Of a DNA stretch of 64,000 nt, positions 18,752-27,986 are shown one piece after another. The stretch is from Polynucleobacter necessarius (GTDB lineage Bacteria > Pseudomonadota > Gammaproteobacteria > Burkholderiales > Burkholderiaceae). The notes beneath the pieces are model-generated. The model ran no database searches. It was not told where the DNA came from and saw nothing but the letters and a program-made list of their open reading frames with translations. How positions within the stretch are numbered: the stretch's first letter is position 1; each line of letters opens with the position of its first letter. Where the stretch lies: the NCBI RefSeq assembly GCF_900096755.1, contig NZ_LT615227.1, positions 460,457 through 524,456 of the forward strand, read 5' to 3'. A program made the position numbers and the translations under genes.

Positions 18752-20580
18752 CTAATTAAGACTAGCGCGCTCTTGCATTTGCCACATCTCTGCATATTTT
18801 CCCTTAAGCGCAAGTAGCTCCATATGGGTTCCTCGTTCCACAATTTGCCCATGATCCATCGCTAGAATTTGATCTGCATGAACAATCGTTGAGAGTCGAT
18901 GGGCGATGATGAGTGTTGTGCGATTCTTCGCCAAACTTAACAACTCTTCCTGAAAAGCGCGCTCTGTTTTGGAGTCCAAGGCTGAAGTGGCCTCATCAAA
19001 TATCAACATCGCCGGCTTTTTAAGTAGTGTCCTAGTAATTGCTACCTGTTATTTTTCACCGCCAGAAAGCTTTAAGCCTCTTTCACCCACTTGAGTGTCG
19101 TAACCCTCTGGCAAGCGTTTAATGAAGCCGTCAATTTGAGCCGCCCTTGCCGCTTCTTGCACCTCTTCAATTGTTGCTGAGGGATTGCCATAGGCAATGT
19201 TGTAGCCAATCGTGTCATTGAACAGAACGGTATCTTACGGAACGATCCCAATAGCCTTACGTAAGCTGGCCTGTGTCACATCCTGAATATTTTGTCCATC
19301 AATTTGGATTTTTCCTGACTGAACATCATAAAAGCGAAATAACAGTCGAGCCAAAGTACTTTACTTTTACCAGCACCGCTCTGGCCTACTACTGCTGTAA
19401 TCGCTCCTGCGGGAATATTAAAACTCACATCACGCAAAATCTCACGCTTGGCATCATAGTGAAAAGACACATGCTCAAAGCGAACATCGGGGCCGTCACT
19501 TTGGTTCTGAACTTGCAATGGCTTTGCATCTGGTGAATCAGCGATTTCTTTATCCGTATTGAGTAAAGAGAACATACGATCCATATCAGTCAACGACTGT
19601 TTGATTTCTCTATAAATGACACCCAAGAAATTGAGCGGTATATAGGGCTGAATCATTAAGGTGTTAACCAGCACCAAGTCGCCCAGGGTCATTGTGCCGT
19701 TGACTACACCTACGGTCGCACGCCACAAAATCAGCATCAGACCAACTGCAATAATGATCTGCTAGCCAAGATTAAGAAAGGCCAAGGTCTTTTGTGACTT
19801 CACCGCTGCCGCCTGGTAGCGCAGCAGATTTTCGTCGTAACGACTAGCCTCAAAAGCCTCGTTACCAAAATACTTCACCGTTTCAAAGTTCAATAGAGAA
19901 TCAATGGCCTTCTGGTTAGCCTTTGAATCCATATCATTCATGGTGCGGCGATAGTGCGTACGCCACTCTGTCACCACAATCGTGAAAGCGATATAAAGAA
20001 CTAGAGCGGACAAAGTAATGGCAGCAAACCAAATGTCGTATGAATATGCAAAGTAGCCAAGCACCAAACAAAACTCAATCAATGTTGGCAAGATGCTATA
20101 CAACGAATAAGAAATCAGCGACTGAATGCCGCGAGTCCCACGTTCAATATCTCGACTGACGCCACCAGTCTGACGCGCTAGATGAAAGCTCAACGCTAAA
20201 GAATGCAAATGCTCAAATACCTGAAGTGCGACTTTATGAACAGCATTCTGTGTAACCTTGGCAAACAAGGCCTCACGCAATTCTGTAAATAGAGATGCAG
20301 AAATTCTTAAAAGACCATAAGCAACAATAATTCCCAAAGGAACCACCAGAAGCGCTTGCGGGGAATTTGCTTTGATATCTAAAGAGTCAATTAACTCTTT
20401 CATGACAATCGGAATGCCCAGATTGGCCACCTTAGCCGCAACCAAGCAACTCAGGGCGATCATTACTCGAAGGCGATACTCTAGAAGGTAAGGCAGTAGG
20501 TCGCGTATAACGCGCCAGTCACCTCGTTGAGGCGTCTTTGAATCTGCGTTACTGTGATGATGTCCCGATGAATGTCTCAT
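18752..20580 (-). pseudogene. Atm1/HMT-type ABC exporter (fused permease-ATPase), disrupted
   Basis: The open parts resemble the ABCB7/Atm1 branch, half-transporters linked to Fe-S or glutathione-conjugate export. An N-terminal six-helix permease (about 1-330) starts MRHSSGHHHSNADSK, followed by an ATPase. Lesions: TAG at 19762-19764 (probably CAG, after FLNLG); a 5-bp tandem duplication (ACTTT twice, 19358-19367) shifting frame inside Walker A just after GQSGAGKS; TAA at 19235-19237 replacing the Q-loop Gln (GIVP-stop-DTVLF); TAA at 19049-19051 right after LSGGEK in the signature motif. The last segment, with Walker [13 protein letters not shown] and the H-loop IIAHRLS, is open to 18754. All three stops are explained by C-to-T changes. 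Certainly dead. Confidence 0.93.
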
Positions 20581-20617
20581 CGCTCTATCTTATTCCTAAT
20601 TAGAAATTGGATTTAGC

Positions 20618-21061
20618 TTAGCTTGCTGAGAACAACTTCAAAATAGCCTCGCCGTTGCTGCGAGAAAAACATTTCAGAGAAGCTTCTTGATAAGGTAGCC
20701 ATTCATAAGCCACATGCTCTCTTGGCGCCAACTTAACCACAGTATTATCGGGGACTTGCAGTGCAAACCAATGCTCAATATTACGAGTTACACCAGGGGC
20801 ATATCGAAAACGCCACTCAGGATAGATCTCATATTCAATTTGATGATGCATATTTTGCAAGGCGCCCTTGGGCAAGGAATCTACCGCAATACCTGTTTCC
20901 TCACAAACCTCGCGGGTAGCGGCCAGAGCAAGATCTTCGTCCAGAGCATCAAGGCTGCCGGTTACTGACTGCCAGAAACCAGCACGATCAGCGCGCTCTA
21001 TTAATAAAACATCCCCATTCGATTTATAGATAACTACTAAAACCGAAATAGGGATTTTCAA
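20618..21061 (-). CDS. nudB: Dihydroneopterin triphosphate pyrophosphohydrolase (Nudix, NudB)
   Basis: NudB removes pyrophosphate from dihydroneopterin triphosphate in folate synthesis. 147 residues. The Nudix box is GSLDALDEDLALAATREV then CEETGI: one residue longer than the usual GX5E spacing between Gly and Glu, while the REVCEETG core is intact. It lies 21 nt after aspS, the same aspS-nudB neighbourhood as in E. coli. The only start seen is TTG at 21059-21061, with no clear ribosome binding site, so expression may depend on coupling to aspS. Confidence 0.8.
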   Translation of the reverse strand: MKIPISVLVVIYKSNGDVLLIERADRAGFWQSVTGSLDALDEDLALAATREVCEETGIAVDSLPKGALQNMHHQIEYEIYPEWRFRYAPGVTRNIEHWFALQVPDNTVVKLAPREHVAYEWLPYQEASLKCFSRSNGEAILKLFSAS

Positions 21062-21082
21062 AGGAGTATTGCTGTATTTGTA

Positions 21083-22882
21083 TTACGCGGCAGGCGTAGC
21101 TTGACGCAAGCGGATGTGCAACTCACGCAACTGACGCTCGTCCACTGGACTAGGAGCCTGAGTTAATAAGCACTGTGCACGTTGCGTTTTAGGGAAAGCA
21201 ATCACATCACGAATTGATTCTGCACCAGTCATCATGGTGACGATACGATCCAGACCAAACGCGATGCCACCATGAGGAGGCGCGCCATATTGGAGTGCAT
21301 CCAACAAGAAACCAAACTTCGCTTGAGCTTCTTCTGCATCAATCTTCAATGCACGGAATATCTGGCTTTGAACCGCTTCTTGGTGAATACGTACAGAACC
21401 GCCACCAATTTCACTACCGTTCAGAACCATGTCATAAGCTTTGGCTAAGCACTTGCCTGGGTCAGTCTCCAAGTACTGCATGTGCTCATCTTTAGGACTA
21501 GTAAATGGATGGTGACAAGCAACCCAACGGGCTTCGCCTTCATCGTAATCAAACATTGGGAAATCCACTACCCACAATGGCTTCCAACCTTCTGTAAAGA
21601 GGCCATGCTCTTTACCCCAAGCGGACTGACCAATGCGCAGACGTAAATTACCAATAGCATCGTTCACTACTTTTTCTTTATCAGCACCGAAGAAAATAAT
21701 ATCGCCGTCTTTTGCGCCAGTGCGCTTCAAGATGCCTTCGATCGCAGCGTCATGTAAATTCTTGACGATTGGTGACTGCAAACCATTACGGCCTTCAGCA
21801 ACAGAATTCACCTTAATCCAAGCCAAGCCCTTAGCACCATAGATGCTTACGAACTGGGTGTAGTCATCAATTTCGCTACGGCTGATTTCAGCTCCGCCAG
21901 GAACGCACAATCCCACTACACGGCCACCAACTTGATTAGCAGCGCCTGAGAAGACCTTGAAATCAACGTCTTTCATCAAATCCGTTAATTCTGTGAATTC
22001 GAAATTTACACGTAAATCTGGCTTGTCAGAGCCAAAACGCGCCATACCTTCTGAATAAGGCATGGTTGGGAATGGGTTAGGCAACTCTACATTCATTGTC
22101 TTCTTGAAAATATGACAAATCATGTTTTCAAACAAATCACGAATCTCTAGCTCGCTCAAGAAAGCTGTTTCACAGTCAATCTGTGTAAATTCTGGCTGAC
22201 GATCCGCACGCAAATCTTCATCACGGAAACACTTTGTAATTTGGTAGTAACGATCAAAGCCGGCCACCATCAACAACTGCTTAAATAATTGAGGAGATTG
22301 TGGCAATGCAAAGAATTGACCATCATGCACGCGAGATGGAACTAAATAGTCACGCGCACCCTCTGGAGTGCTCTTAGTGAGCATTGGCGTCTCGATATCG
22401 ATAAAACCAGCATCATCTAAATAACGACGGCATTCCATCGCTACGTTGTAACGCAAGCGCAAATTCTTTTGCATTTGTGGACGACGCAAATCCAGTACGC
22501 GATGAGTCAAGCGAGTTGTCTCAGATAAATTCTCATCATCAATCTGGAATGGTGGCGTTACAGAAGCATTCAGAATCACCAAGCTATGGCAAAGAATTTC
22601 TACTTTTCCACTTACCAAATCGGTATTTTCAGTACCAGCAGGACGCGCGCGCACAAGACCTTTAATCTGGATACAAAACTCACTACGCACTTGCTCAGCA
22701 AGCGCAAACATTTCTGGGCGATCTGGATCGCAAACTACCTGTACGAAACCTTCGCGGTCACGCAAGTCAATAAAGATAACGCCTCCGTGGTCACGGCGGC
22801 AATTTACCCATCCAGAGAGGGTGACTTCTTGACCAATGAGTGAATCAGTTACCTGGCCGCAGGTATGGCTTCGCATCGACAT
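21083..22882 (-). CDS. aspS: Aspartyl-tRNA synthetase
   Basis: This is a class II synthetase of 599 residues. The N-terminal OB anticodon-binding domain starts [20 protein letters not shown]; motif 2 is [16 protein letters not shown]; motif 3 is [21 protein letters not shown]; the GAD insertion domain lies between. Betaproteobacterial AspRS is often non-discriminating and also supplies Asp-tRNA-Asn where asnS is lacking; that cannot be decided here. Co-directional with the DUF502 gene (16 nt upstream) and nudB. Confidence 0.96.
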   Translation of the reverse strand: MSMRSHTCGQVTDSLIGQEVTLSGWVNCRRDHGGVIFIDLRDREGFVQVVCDPDRPEMFALAEQVRSEFCIQIKGLVRARPAGTENTDLVSGKVEILCHSLVILNASVTPPFQIDDENLSETTRLTHRVLDLRRPQMQKNLRLRYNVAMECRRYLDDAGFIDIETPMLTKSTPEGARDYLVPSRVHDGQFFALPQSPQLFKQLLMVAGFDRYYQITKCFRDEDLRADRQPEFTQIDCETAFLSELEIRDLFENMICHIFKKTMNVELPNPFPTMPYSEGMARFGSDKPDLRVNFEFTELTDLMKDVDFKVFSGAANQVGGRVVGLCVPGGAEISRSEIDDYTQFVSIYGAKGLAWIKVNSVAEGRNGLQSPIVKNLHDAAIEGILKRTGAKDGDIIFFGADKEKVVNDAIGNLRLRIGQSAWGKEHGLFTEGWKPLWVVDFPMFDYDEGEARWVACHHPFTSPKDEHMQYLETDPGKCLAKAYDMVLNGSEIGGGSVRIHQEAVQSQIFRALKIDAEEAQAKFGFLLDALQYGAPPHGGIAFGLDRIVTMMTGAESIRDVIAFPKTQRAQCLLTQAPSPVDERQLRELHIRLRQATPAA

Positions 22883-22898
22883 AACAATTTCCTATAAA

Positions 22899-23546
22899 TC
22901 AAAAATGGTGTGGCAACTGGGATGCAGTTAAACCACTAGAGGGGGGAACAGAACCCATTGAAACAATGTGCTTCAGAGCCTCTTCCACACTCATCTCTAA
23001 TTCAATCGTTTGTGCACGTGGCACGATCATGAAAAAACCAGAGGTGGGGTTTGGGGTTGTTGGCAAAAATACGTTAATGTAATCTTCACCTAATTTAGCA
23101 GTCACTTCTTTTGCAGGAGTGCCCGTTTGAAATGCAATCACCCAAGAATCAGCATGGGGATAGCGAATCAATAGTGCCTTACTAAAGGCCTGGCCGCTTC
23201 CAGAAAATAAAGTGGATGAAACTTGTTGAACACTAGAGTAAATAGAGCGCACAACTGGAATGCGATTAATCTGCTTATTCCACATCCGAATCCACCATTG
23301 CCCAGCAAAGCTAATTGCTACTAGACCTGTAAGCATGATGACCGCAATCACGATCAATATGCCAACGCCTGGTAGATCACGGAAATTCTGAACATCTACC
23401 GCAGCATCATGGGGAAGAACCACGATGATGGCGTGCATCACGGATCCAAATACGCCGTCAAGCAAGCCCAAGCCCCAAGCAATCACCCAAACGGTGATCG
23501 ACAATGGTGCCCAAACGAGGATGCCTGCGATAAAGTATTTTTTCAT
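22899..23546 (-). CDS. DUF502 family membrane protein
   Basis: 215 residues of the DUF502 family, function unknown. Two membrane segments are visible: residues about 5-30 (YFIAGILVWAPLSITVWVIA) and about 65-90 (GVGILIVIAVIMLTGLVAI). The soluble part contains the conserved IPVVRSIYSSVQQVSSTLFS and PTTPNPTSGFFMIVPR. Located just upstream of aspS, which is common in betaproteobacteria. A perfect hairpin ends 10 nt before its start codon. Confidence 0.85.
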   Translation of the reverse strand: MKKYFIAGILVWAPLSITVWVIAWGLGLLDGVFGSVMHAIIVVLPHDAAVDVQNFRDLPGVGILIVIAVIMLTGLVAISFAGQWWIRMWNKQINRIPVVRSIYSSVQQVSSTLFSGSGQAFSKALLIRYPHADSWVIAFQTGTPAKEVTAKLGEDYINVFLPTTPNPTSGFFMIVPRAQTIELEMSVEEALKHIVSMGSVPPSSGLTASQLPHHF

Positions 23547-23555
23547 GTGTTCTGC

Positions 23556-23580
23556 CTAACCCGCTATTTTAGCGGGTTAG
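23556..23580 (-). terminator. Perfect 11-bp hairpin between ubiB and the DUF502 gene
   Basis: CTAACCCGCTA (23556-23566) and TAGCGGGTTAG (23570-23580) pair around TTT. It lies 23 nt past the ubiB stop and 9 nt before the DUF502 ATG. There is no U-run, so termination would be partial; it could also govern access to the DUF502 start. Confidence 0.5.
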
Positions 23581-23602
23581 CGGCCAACCAACCAGCGAGA
23601 GA

Positions 23603-25189
23603 CTAATAAATGCCCAGGCCGATGATCAAAATTCCAGCCAAAAACCCGCCAGCAAAGAGCAAAGCACCCACCAAAAGGCGGTGTATACGTCTTTCCTGGA
23701 GCAAAAGGGCTTTTAAGACCTCTAATTCACCATTTTGGTCTTTTATTTGAACCCGGCTCTGGGCCAGACTCTCTGCAATCAAGCGGGGTAAGGTTGGCAG
23801 GATTTTGGCCCAAGTTGGTGCCTCTTCCTTAAGGCCATCCAGTAAACCGCGCCAACCCAACTGCTTGCTCACCCACTTCTCCAGAATTGGCTTTGCCGTT
23901 TTCCAAAGATCTAGGTCGGGATCGAGCTGACGAGCTAACCCCTCCACATTAAGGAGGGTTTTTTGCAACAAAGTCAGTTGAGGCTGAATTTCCACTTTAA
24001 AACGTCGCGACGTTTGGAATAGACGCATCAGGACAATGCCCAAGGAAATTTCTTTTAGCGGACGATCAAAATACGGCTCACAAACAGAACGTACTGCGCC
24101 CTCTAATTCTTCAACCCGCGTATTAGCAGGAACCCAACCGGACTCGATGTGCAATTCAGCAACGCGGCGGTAATCACGATTAAAGAATGCCAAGAAATTC
24201 AGCGCCAAATAATTTTTATCTGGCTCACTCAAAGCACCCACAATTCCAAAATCAAGCGAGATGAAGCGGCCAAATGTTTCCGGCTCCAAGCTAATCATGA
24301 TATTTCCAGGGTGCATGTCCGCATGGAAAAATCCATACTCAAATACTTGCGTAAAGAATATTTCAACGCCATCTGCGGCTAATTTTTTAAAGTCAACACC
24401 AGCCTCTCGCAGAGCTGCAGTTTTACCAATGGAGACGCCATACATTCGCTCCATGACAATGACATTGGTATGGCATAAATCCCAATACATCTCTGGAATC
24501 ATTAACTGCTTCGAGTCTGCAAACTGCCTGCGAAGCTGACTTGCATTTGCTGCTTCGCGCATGAGATCTAACTCATCATGCAAATAAGTATCGAACTCAG
24601 AAACGTTCTCGCGAGGCTTGAGACGACGACCATCCTCGGAACTTTTTTCAATAACCTTGGCCAAGTCATACATTAAGGCTAGATCGCCTTCAATCACCGG
24701 CAGAATGCCAGGGCGCAAAACCTTAATAGCGACTGCGCGCCCTTCCCACTCAGGGTGCTTGGCCGTGCCACGCAACACTCCGAAGTGAACCTGCGCTACC
24801 GAAGCGCTGGCTACTGGCGTTGCATCGAAGCTAACAAAAACTTCTTCAATCGGCTGCCCCAGGTCTTGCTCAATCAAGCGACGAGATTCTTCGTTTGAGA
24901 ATGGCGGAACTTGGTCTTGCAACTTAGTCAATTCATTTGCAATATCTTCGGGCAATAAATCGCGGCGCGTAGAAAGGACTTGTCCAAACTTTACAAAAAT
25001 AGGACCAAGAGCCTCTAGCGTTAAGCGGATACGCTCACCTCTAGGCAAGTGGTTGCCTGGAGAAACCCAACAAAGGGCAGTTAAAAAGCCACGACGAATT
25101 CCGGGCTTTAAGAGATCATGCAGGAGTGGCAACAAGCTATAGCGCCAAGCGGTAAAGAAAATGAAAAAGAGACGAGCAATTCGACGCAC
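23603..25189 (-). CDS. ubiB: Ubiquinone biosynthesis regulatory protein kinase-like UbiB
   Basis: UbiB is an atypical kinase-like ATPase (ABC1/ADCK family) needed for ubiquinone synthesis. The invariant KxGQ segment is [14 protein letters not shown]; the A-rich nucleotide loop is [12 protein letters not shown]; the catalytic motif is [14 protein letters not shown] and the metal site LDFGIVG. The C-terminus carries hydrophobic membrane anchors ([20 protein letters not shown]). 528 residues, intact. The start is GTG, 3 nt after the ubiJ stop. Confidence 0.94.
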   Translation of the reverse strand: MRRIARLFFIFFTAWRYSLLPLLHDLLKPGIRRGFLTALCWVSPGNHLPRGERIRLTLEALGPIFVKFGQVLSTRRDLLPEDIANELTKLQDQVPPFSNEESRRLIEQDLGQPIEEVFVSFDATPVASASVAQVHFGVLRGTAKHPEWEGRAVAIKVLRPGILPVIEGDLALMYDLAKVIEKSSEDGRRLKPRENVSEFDTYLHDELDLMREAANASQLRRQFADSKQLMIPEMYWDLCHTNVIVMERMYGVSIGKTAALREAGVDFKKLAADGVEIFFTQVFEYGFFHADMHPGNIMISLEPETFGRFISLDFGIVGALSEPDKNYLALNFLAFFNRDYRRVAELHIESGWVPANTRVEELEGAVRSVCEPYFDRPLKEISLGIVLMRLFQTSRRFKVEIQPQLTLLQKTLLNVEGLARQLDPDLDLWKTAKPILEKWVSKQLGWRGLLDGLKEEAPTWAKILPTLPRLIAESLAQSRVQIKDQNGELEVLKALLLQERRIHRLLVGALLFAGGFLAGILIIGLGIY

Positions 25190-25192
25190 GAT

Positions 25193-25813
25193 TTATTTAG
25201 CCTTTTGCTCTAAGAATTGAATACGTTTTTCGATGCGATCCACAGATTCGCGCAATTCACTTAATTCGGATTTACGAACCATAAAGTCTCGTTTGTTTAA
25301 AAGCCCTTTCTTTTCTTCGCTGACATACTCCACTACATTGTCCAGCAAATCAGCAGCTGCAGAACGAGTTGCAGATACAAACTTTTTACCCTGTCTAACC
25401 GCAAAGTTAGCAGGCGCATCACCCACTAGGCGAGCCAAATCTTCTTCATACTCCCAACGCAGCTGGCCGGCTAGGCGAGCCAATAACTGCGCAAGGTCAG
25501 CATCACCGGTGATTTTGACGGCCTTAAAAGCCTGCTCCCTCAAGGAGCCAGAGCTACCAGCCAAATCACTTAATGCCGCGGCAGAAACTTCCAAAGTCAG
25601 TGAAGGGGAGTCGCTCTCTTTCAAGCTAACCAATAAACCGTCAGGCTTTATCTCAAAACAAAGGTTACCCAGGGGCAGCTGTAACAAAATGGTTTTACCC
25701 GCATGGCGAGCCAATTCAGCAGATGCCCAAGGCTCACTCCCCAAAACATGGTTAATACCCCGGCATGCAGCGCCAGAAGCAATTGTGTGGGTAGTCGAAA
25801 AATGTGTATTCAT
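25193..25813 (-). CDS. ubiJ: SCP2-domain ubiquinone biosynthesis accessory factor UbiJ
   Basis: UbiJ binds lipids through an SCP2 fold and helps the soluble Ubi complex handle hydrophobic intermediates. 206 residues: SCP2-like N-terminal half (LQLPLGNLCFEIKPDGLLVS) and a C-terminal coiled-coil helix (SELSELRESVDRIEKRIQFL). Identified mainly by size, domain and place beside ubiB. The Tim44-gene terminator lies only 6 nt before its ATG, so it must be read through or start very close to the codon. Confidence 0.8.
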   Translation of the reverse strand: MNTHFSTTHTIASGAACRGINHVLGSEPWASAELARHAGKTILLQLPLGNLCFEIKPDGLLVSLKESDSPSLTLEVSAAALSDLAGSSGSLREQAFKAVKITGDADLAQLLARLAGQLRWEYEEDLARLVGDAPANFAVRQGKKFVSATRSAAADLLDNVVEYVSEEKKGLLNKRDFMVRKSELSELRESVDRIEKRIQFLEQKAK

Positions 25814-25819
25814 GAGTGT

Positions 25820-25845
25820 AAAAAACCCGCACTAGTGCGGGTTTT
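25820..25845 (-). terminator. Rho-independent terminator of the Tim44-like gene
   Basis: AAAACCCGCACT (25822-25833) is followed directly by AGTGCGGGTTTT (25834-25845); on the minus strand the stem ends in six T. It lies 22 nt past the Tim44-like stop. The T-run ends 6 nt before the ubiJ start codon. Confidence 0.75.
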
Positions 25846-25867
25846 CCGACGGCAAGTACCTAAAGGC

Positions 25868-26776
25868 TTAAACCAACTGGGAGATACCCACCAGTACCCA
25901 GCCGCCAGGGCCATCTACCGGCTTACTTAAATTCCAGATTTCAGAGAAATCACTCGCAGGAGTGCCTTGTTGCTCTCGAATCATCCCGCCGAACTGAACG
26001 CTGCAGTAATAGTGAGCATCTGCAGTCTCAATTCCCAAGAGCTGGGCATTGATAGTAACAACATCGGTTTGATTGCTGCCATCAGTTCGGCCCGCCAAAT
26101 CCTGCTGAATCGTTGCAAACATCTCAGGCGTTGTAAATTCACGCAAAGATGCAAGATCGCCCTGGTCCCAAGCTTTCTGCAAAGTTATAAAATACTGCTT
26201 TGCATTTTCTAAAAAAGCTTGCTGATCAAATCCAGGCGGCAAAGTAGACTGAAATGGTTCTGGAGCAGCGCCAACACCACCAAATGCATTTGCCGCAGGA
26301 GTAAATGCCGGCTCCTGTCTTTGGATCTCGGCATTGCTACGCTGCATACCCTGTGATGGGATATTCGAATTCTGACCAGCGCCAGACATTGCAGGCAACA
26401 TTTTGCGAATCACAAACATGATTGCAAAACCTGCCAACATCGCAATGAGCAAACCGGTGATCAAAGAAGGGGCCGCTTCACCTAAACCAAAATGGGACAA
26501 AAGATAGCCGATACCTAAGCCAGCTGCTAAGCCACCCAATATGCCACCCATTCCACCAAAGCGACTTGGTGCTGGAGTTTGAGGGGCCGGAGCTGGAGCT
26601 GCAGGTTGAGCTTGTTGCGCAGGCTTTTGAACTGGCGCAGCTTGTTTTTGCATTGGGGCACTAGGTGCACGTCCGATACTTTTGCCGCCGCCTAAACGTG
26701 CAGCCTCAACATGGCCAACCGTTGCAAATACCAAAGTCAGACTTAAAAGCGCAGCTTTAAAAAAATGTTTATTCAT
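25868..26776 (-). CDS. Secreted or membrane Tim44-like domain protein
   Basis: 302 residues. N-terminal signal sequence (KAALLSLTLVFATVGHVEA), a Pro/Gln/Ala-rich linker (QAQPAAPAPAPQTPAPSRFG), a Gly-rich stretch and a transmembrane helix (GLLIAMLAGFAIMFVIRK, about 110-130), then a C-terminal Tim44-like alpha/beta domain (ENAKQYFITLQKAWDQGDLA ... FSEIWNLSKP). Function in bacteria is not established. Monocistronic by the terminator downstream. Located between ubiJ and ubiE as in other betaproteobacteria. Confidence 0.8.
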   Translation of the reverse strand: MNKHFFKAALLSLTLVFATVGHVEAARLGGGKSIGRAPSAPMQKQAAPVQKPAQQAQPAAPAPAPQTPAPSRFGGMGGILGGLAAGLGIGYLLSHFGLGEAAPSLITGLLIAMLAGFAIMFVIRKMLPAMSGAGQNSNIPSQGMQRSNAEIQRQEPAFTPAANAFGGVGAAPEPFQSTLPPGFDQQAFLENAKQYFITLQKAWDQGDLASLREFTTPEMFATIQQDLAGRTDGSNQTDVVTINAQLLGIETADAHYYCSVQFGGMIREQQGTPASDFSEIWNLSKPVDGPGGWVLVGISQLV

Positions 26777-26844
26777 TAATCTTTACTCCTTCTTATAACC
26801 ACTCAACTTCTTTAGTTTTTAAGACTTTAAAAACTATACAACTA

Positions 26845-27588
26845 TCAGTATTTAATACTAATATGTAAGGCGACGATACCCCCAGTCATTCTGTGGGTTT
26901 CCACTTCATCAAAACCCACTCCCAACATCATTTCTTTGAGGGTTTGCGCATCTGGATGCATGCGAATAGATTCTGCCAAGTAGCGATAGCTTTCTGAATC
27001 CTGTGCAATTTTCTCGCCCAACCATGGCAACACCTTAAAAGAATAGGTGTCATATACCGGCTGTAAAAAAGCATCCGGCTTGGAAAACTCCAATACCAAA
27101 ACTCGACCGCCCGGCTTAATCACACGACGCATTTCACCTAAAGCAACATCTTTATGAGTCATATTGCGCAAACCGAATGCCACTGTCACTACGTCAAAAT
27201 GATTATTTGGGAAAGGGATCTTCTCAGCGTCAAACTGGACACAAGGCAGAGCCATACCGCGATCCAATAAACGATCACGGCCAACTCCCAACATGGAAGC
27301 ATTGATATCACTTAACCAAACTTGAGCGTCAGGGTTGCGACCCCAGTCGGCGGCTTTAGCAAATGCAGCGGCTAGATCACCAGTGCCACCGGCAATATCC
27401 AATACCTTTTGGCCCGGGCGAACGTTTGCACGCGCTATCGTAATTTTTTTCCAAAGACGATGCAATCCAAAAGACATCAAGTCATTCATCACATCATATT
27501 TACTTGCTACCGAATGAAAAACTTCAGCAACCTTGCCGGCTTTCTCAGCCTCATCAACACTTTGATAACCGAAGTGCGTTTTACTCAT
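26845..27588 (-). CDS. ubiE: Ubiquinone/menaquinone C-methyltransferase UbiE
   Basis: UbiE is an SAM-dependent methyltransferase of quinone synthesis. The SAM motif is [37 protein letters not shown] and [12 protein letters not shown] are UbiE signatures. About 247 residues from the ATG at 27588, chosen because that codon overlaps the TAA of the upstream DUF971 gene (TAATG) and gives the family N-terminus [16 protein letters not shown]. Confidence 0.94.
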   Translation of the reverse strand: MSKTHFGYQSVDEAEKAGKVAEVFHSVASKYDVMNDLMSFGLHRLWKKITIARANVRPGQKVLDIAGGTGDLAAAFAKAADWGRNPDAQVWLSDINASMLGVGRDRLLDRGMALPCVQFDAEKIPFPNNHFDVVTVAFGLRNMTHKDVALGEMRRVIKPGGRVLVLEFSKPDAFLQPVYDTYSFKVLPWLGEKIAQDSESYRYLAESIRMHPDAQTLKEMMLGVGFDEVETHRMTGGIVALHISIKY

Positions 27589-27986
27589 TAGTGACTTCCA
27601 CAAGAATGGCCATGCGAATGTCCAGCTTGCACCATAGGCGCATCCCGATCAAGACCTGCAGCAGCCAATTTATCTAAATGCTCTTTCCATAATTGTTCCT
27701 GGTTCTCACACAGGAACAATAAGTAATCCCATGTATACAACCCAGAGTCATGTCCGTCTGAAAAGCTCGGCTTGAGCGCATAGTGCCCCACTGGCTCGAG
27801 ATGAGCAATCAGAACATCGCGCTTGCCGGTTTGCAATGTTTCCTGTCCAGGGCCATGGCCTTGTACTTCAGCGGAAGGAGACAGCACTCTTAACAACTCA
27901 AAAGGTAGGCGATAAGTATTGCCATTCTCATAAGAGAGCTCTAAGACTTTAGATTGCTGATGCACAACCACATTACTTGGAATCAT
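27588..27986 (-). CDS. DUF971 (GBBH-like N-terminal) domain protein
   Basis: 132 residues of the DUF971 domain, found at the N-terminus of gamma-butyrobetaine hydroxylase and in ApbC/Mrp-type Fe-S proteins. Core motifs: [40 protein letters not shown] and [11 protein letters not shown]. The tail [11 protein letters not shown] is rich in His and Cys and could bind metal. The start at 27986 overlaps the stop of the upstream dehydrogenase (TAATG), and ubiE overlaps its own stop, so three genes are translationally coupled. Confidence 0.85.
   Translation of the reverse strand: MIPSNVVVHQQSKVLELSYENGNTYRLPFELLRVLSPSAEVQGHGPGQETLQTGKRDVLIAHLEPVGHYALKPSFSDGHDSGLYTWDYLLFLCENQEQLWKEHLDKLAAAGLDRDAPMVQAGHSHGHSCGSH

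Noticed and set aside
25233..25835. 200-codon open frame opposite ubiJ
   Set aside because: Antisense shadow with Ser/Ala/Arg-rich composition; ubiJ on the other strand has a recognisable SCP2 domain.
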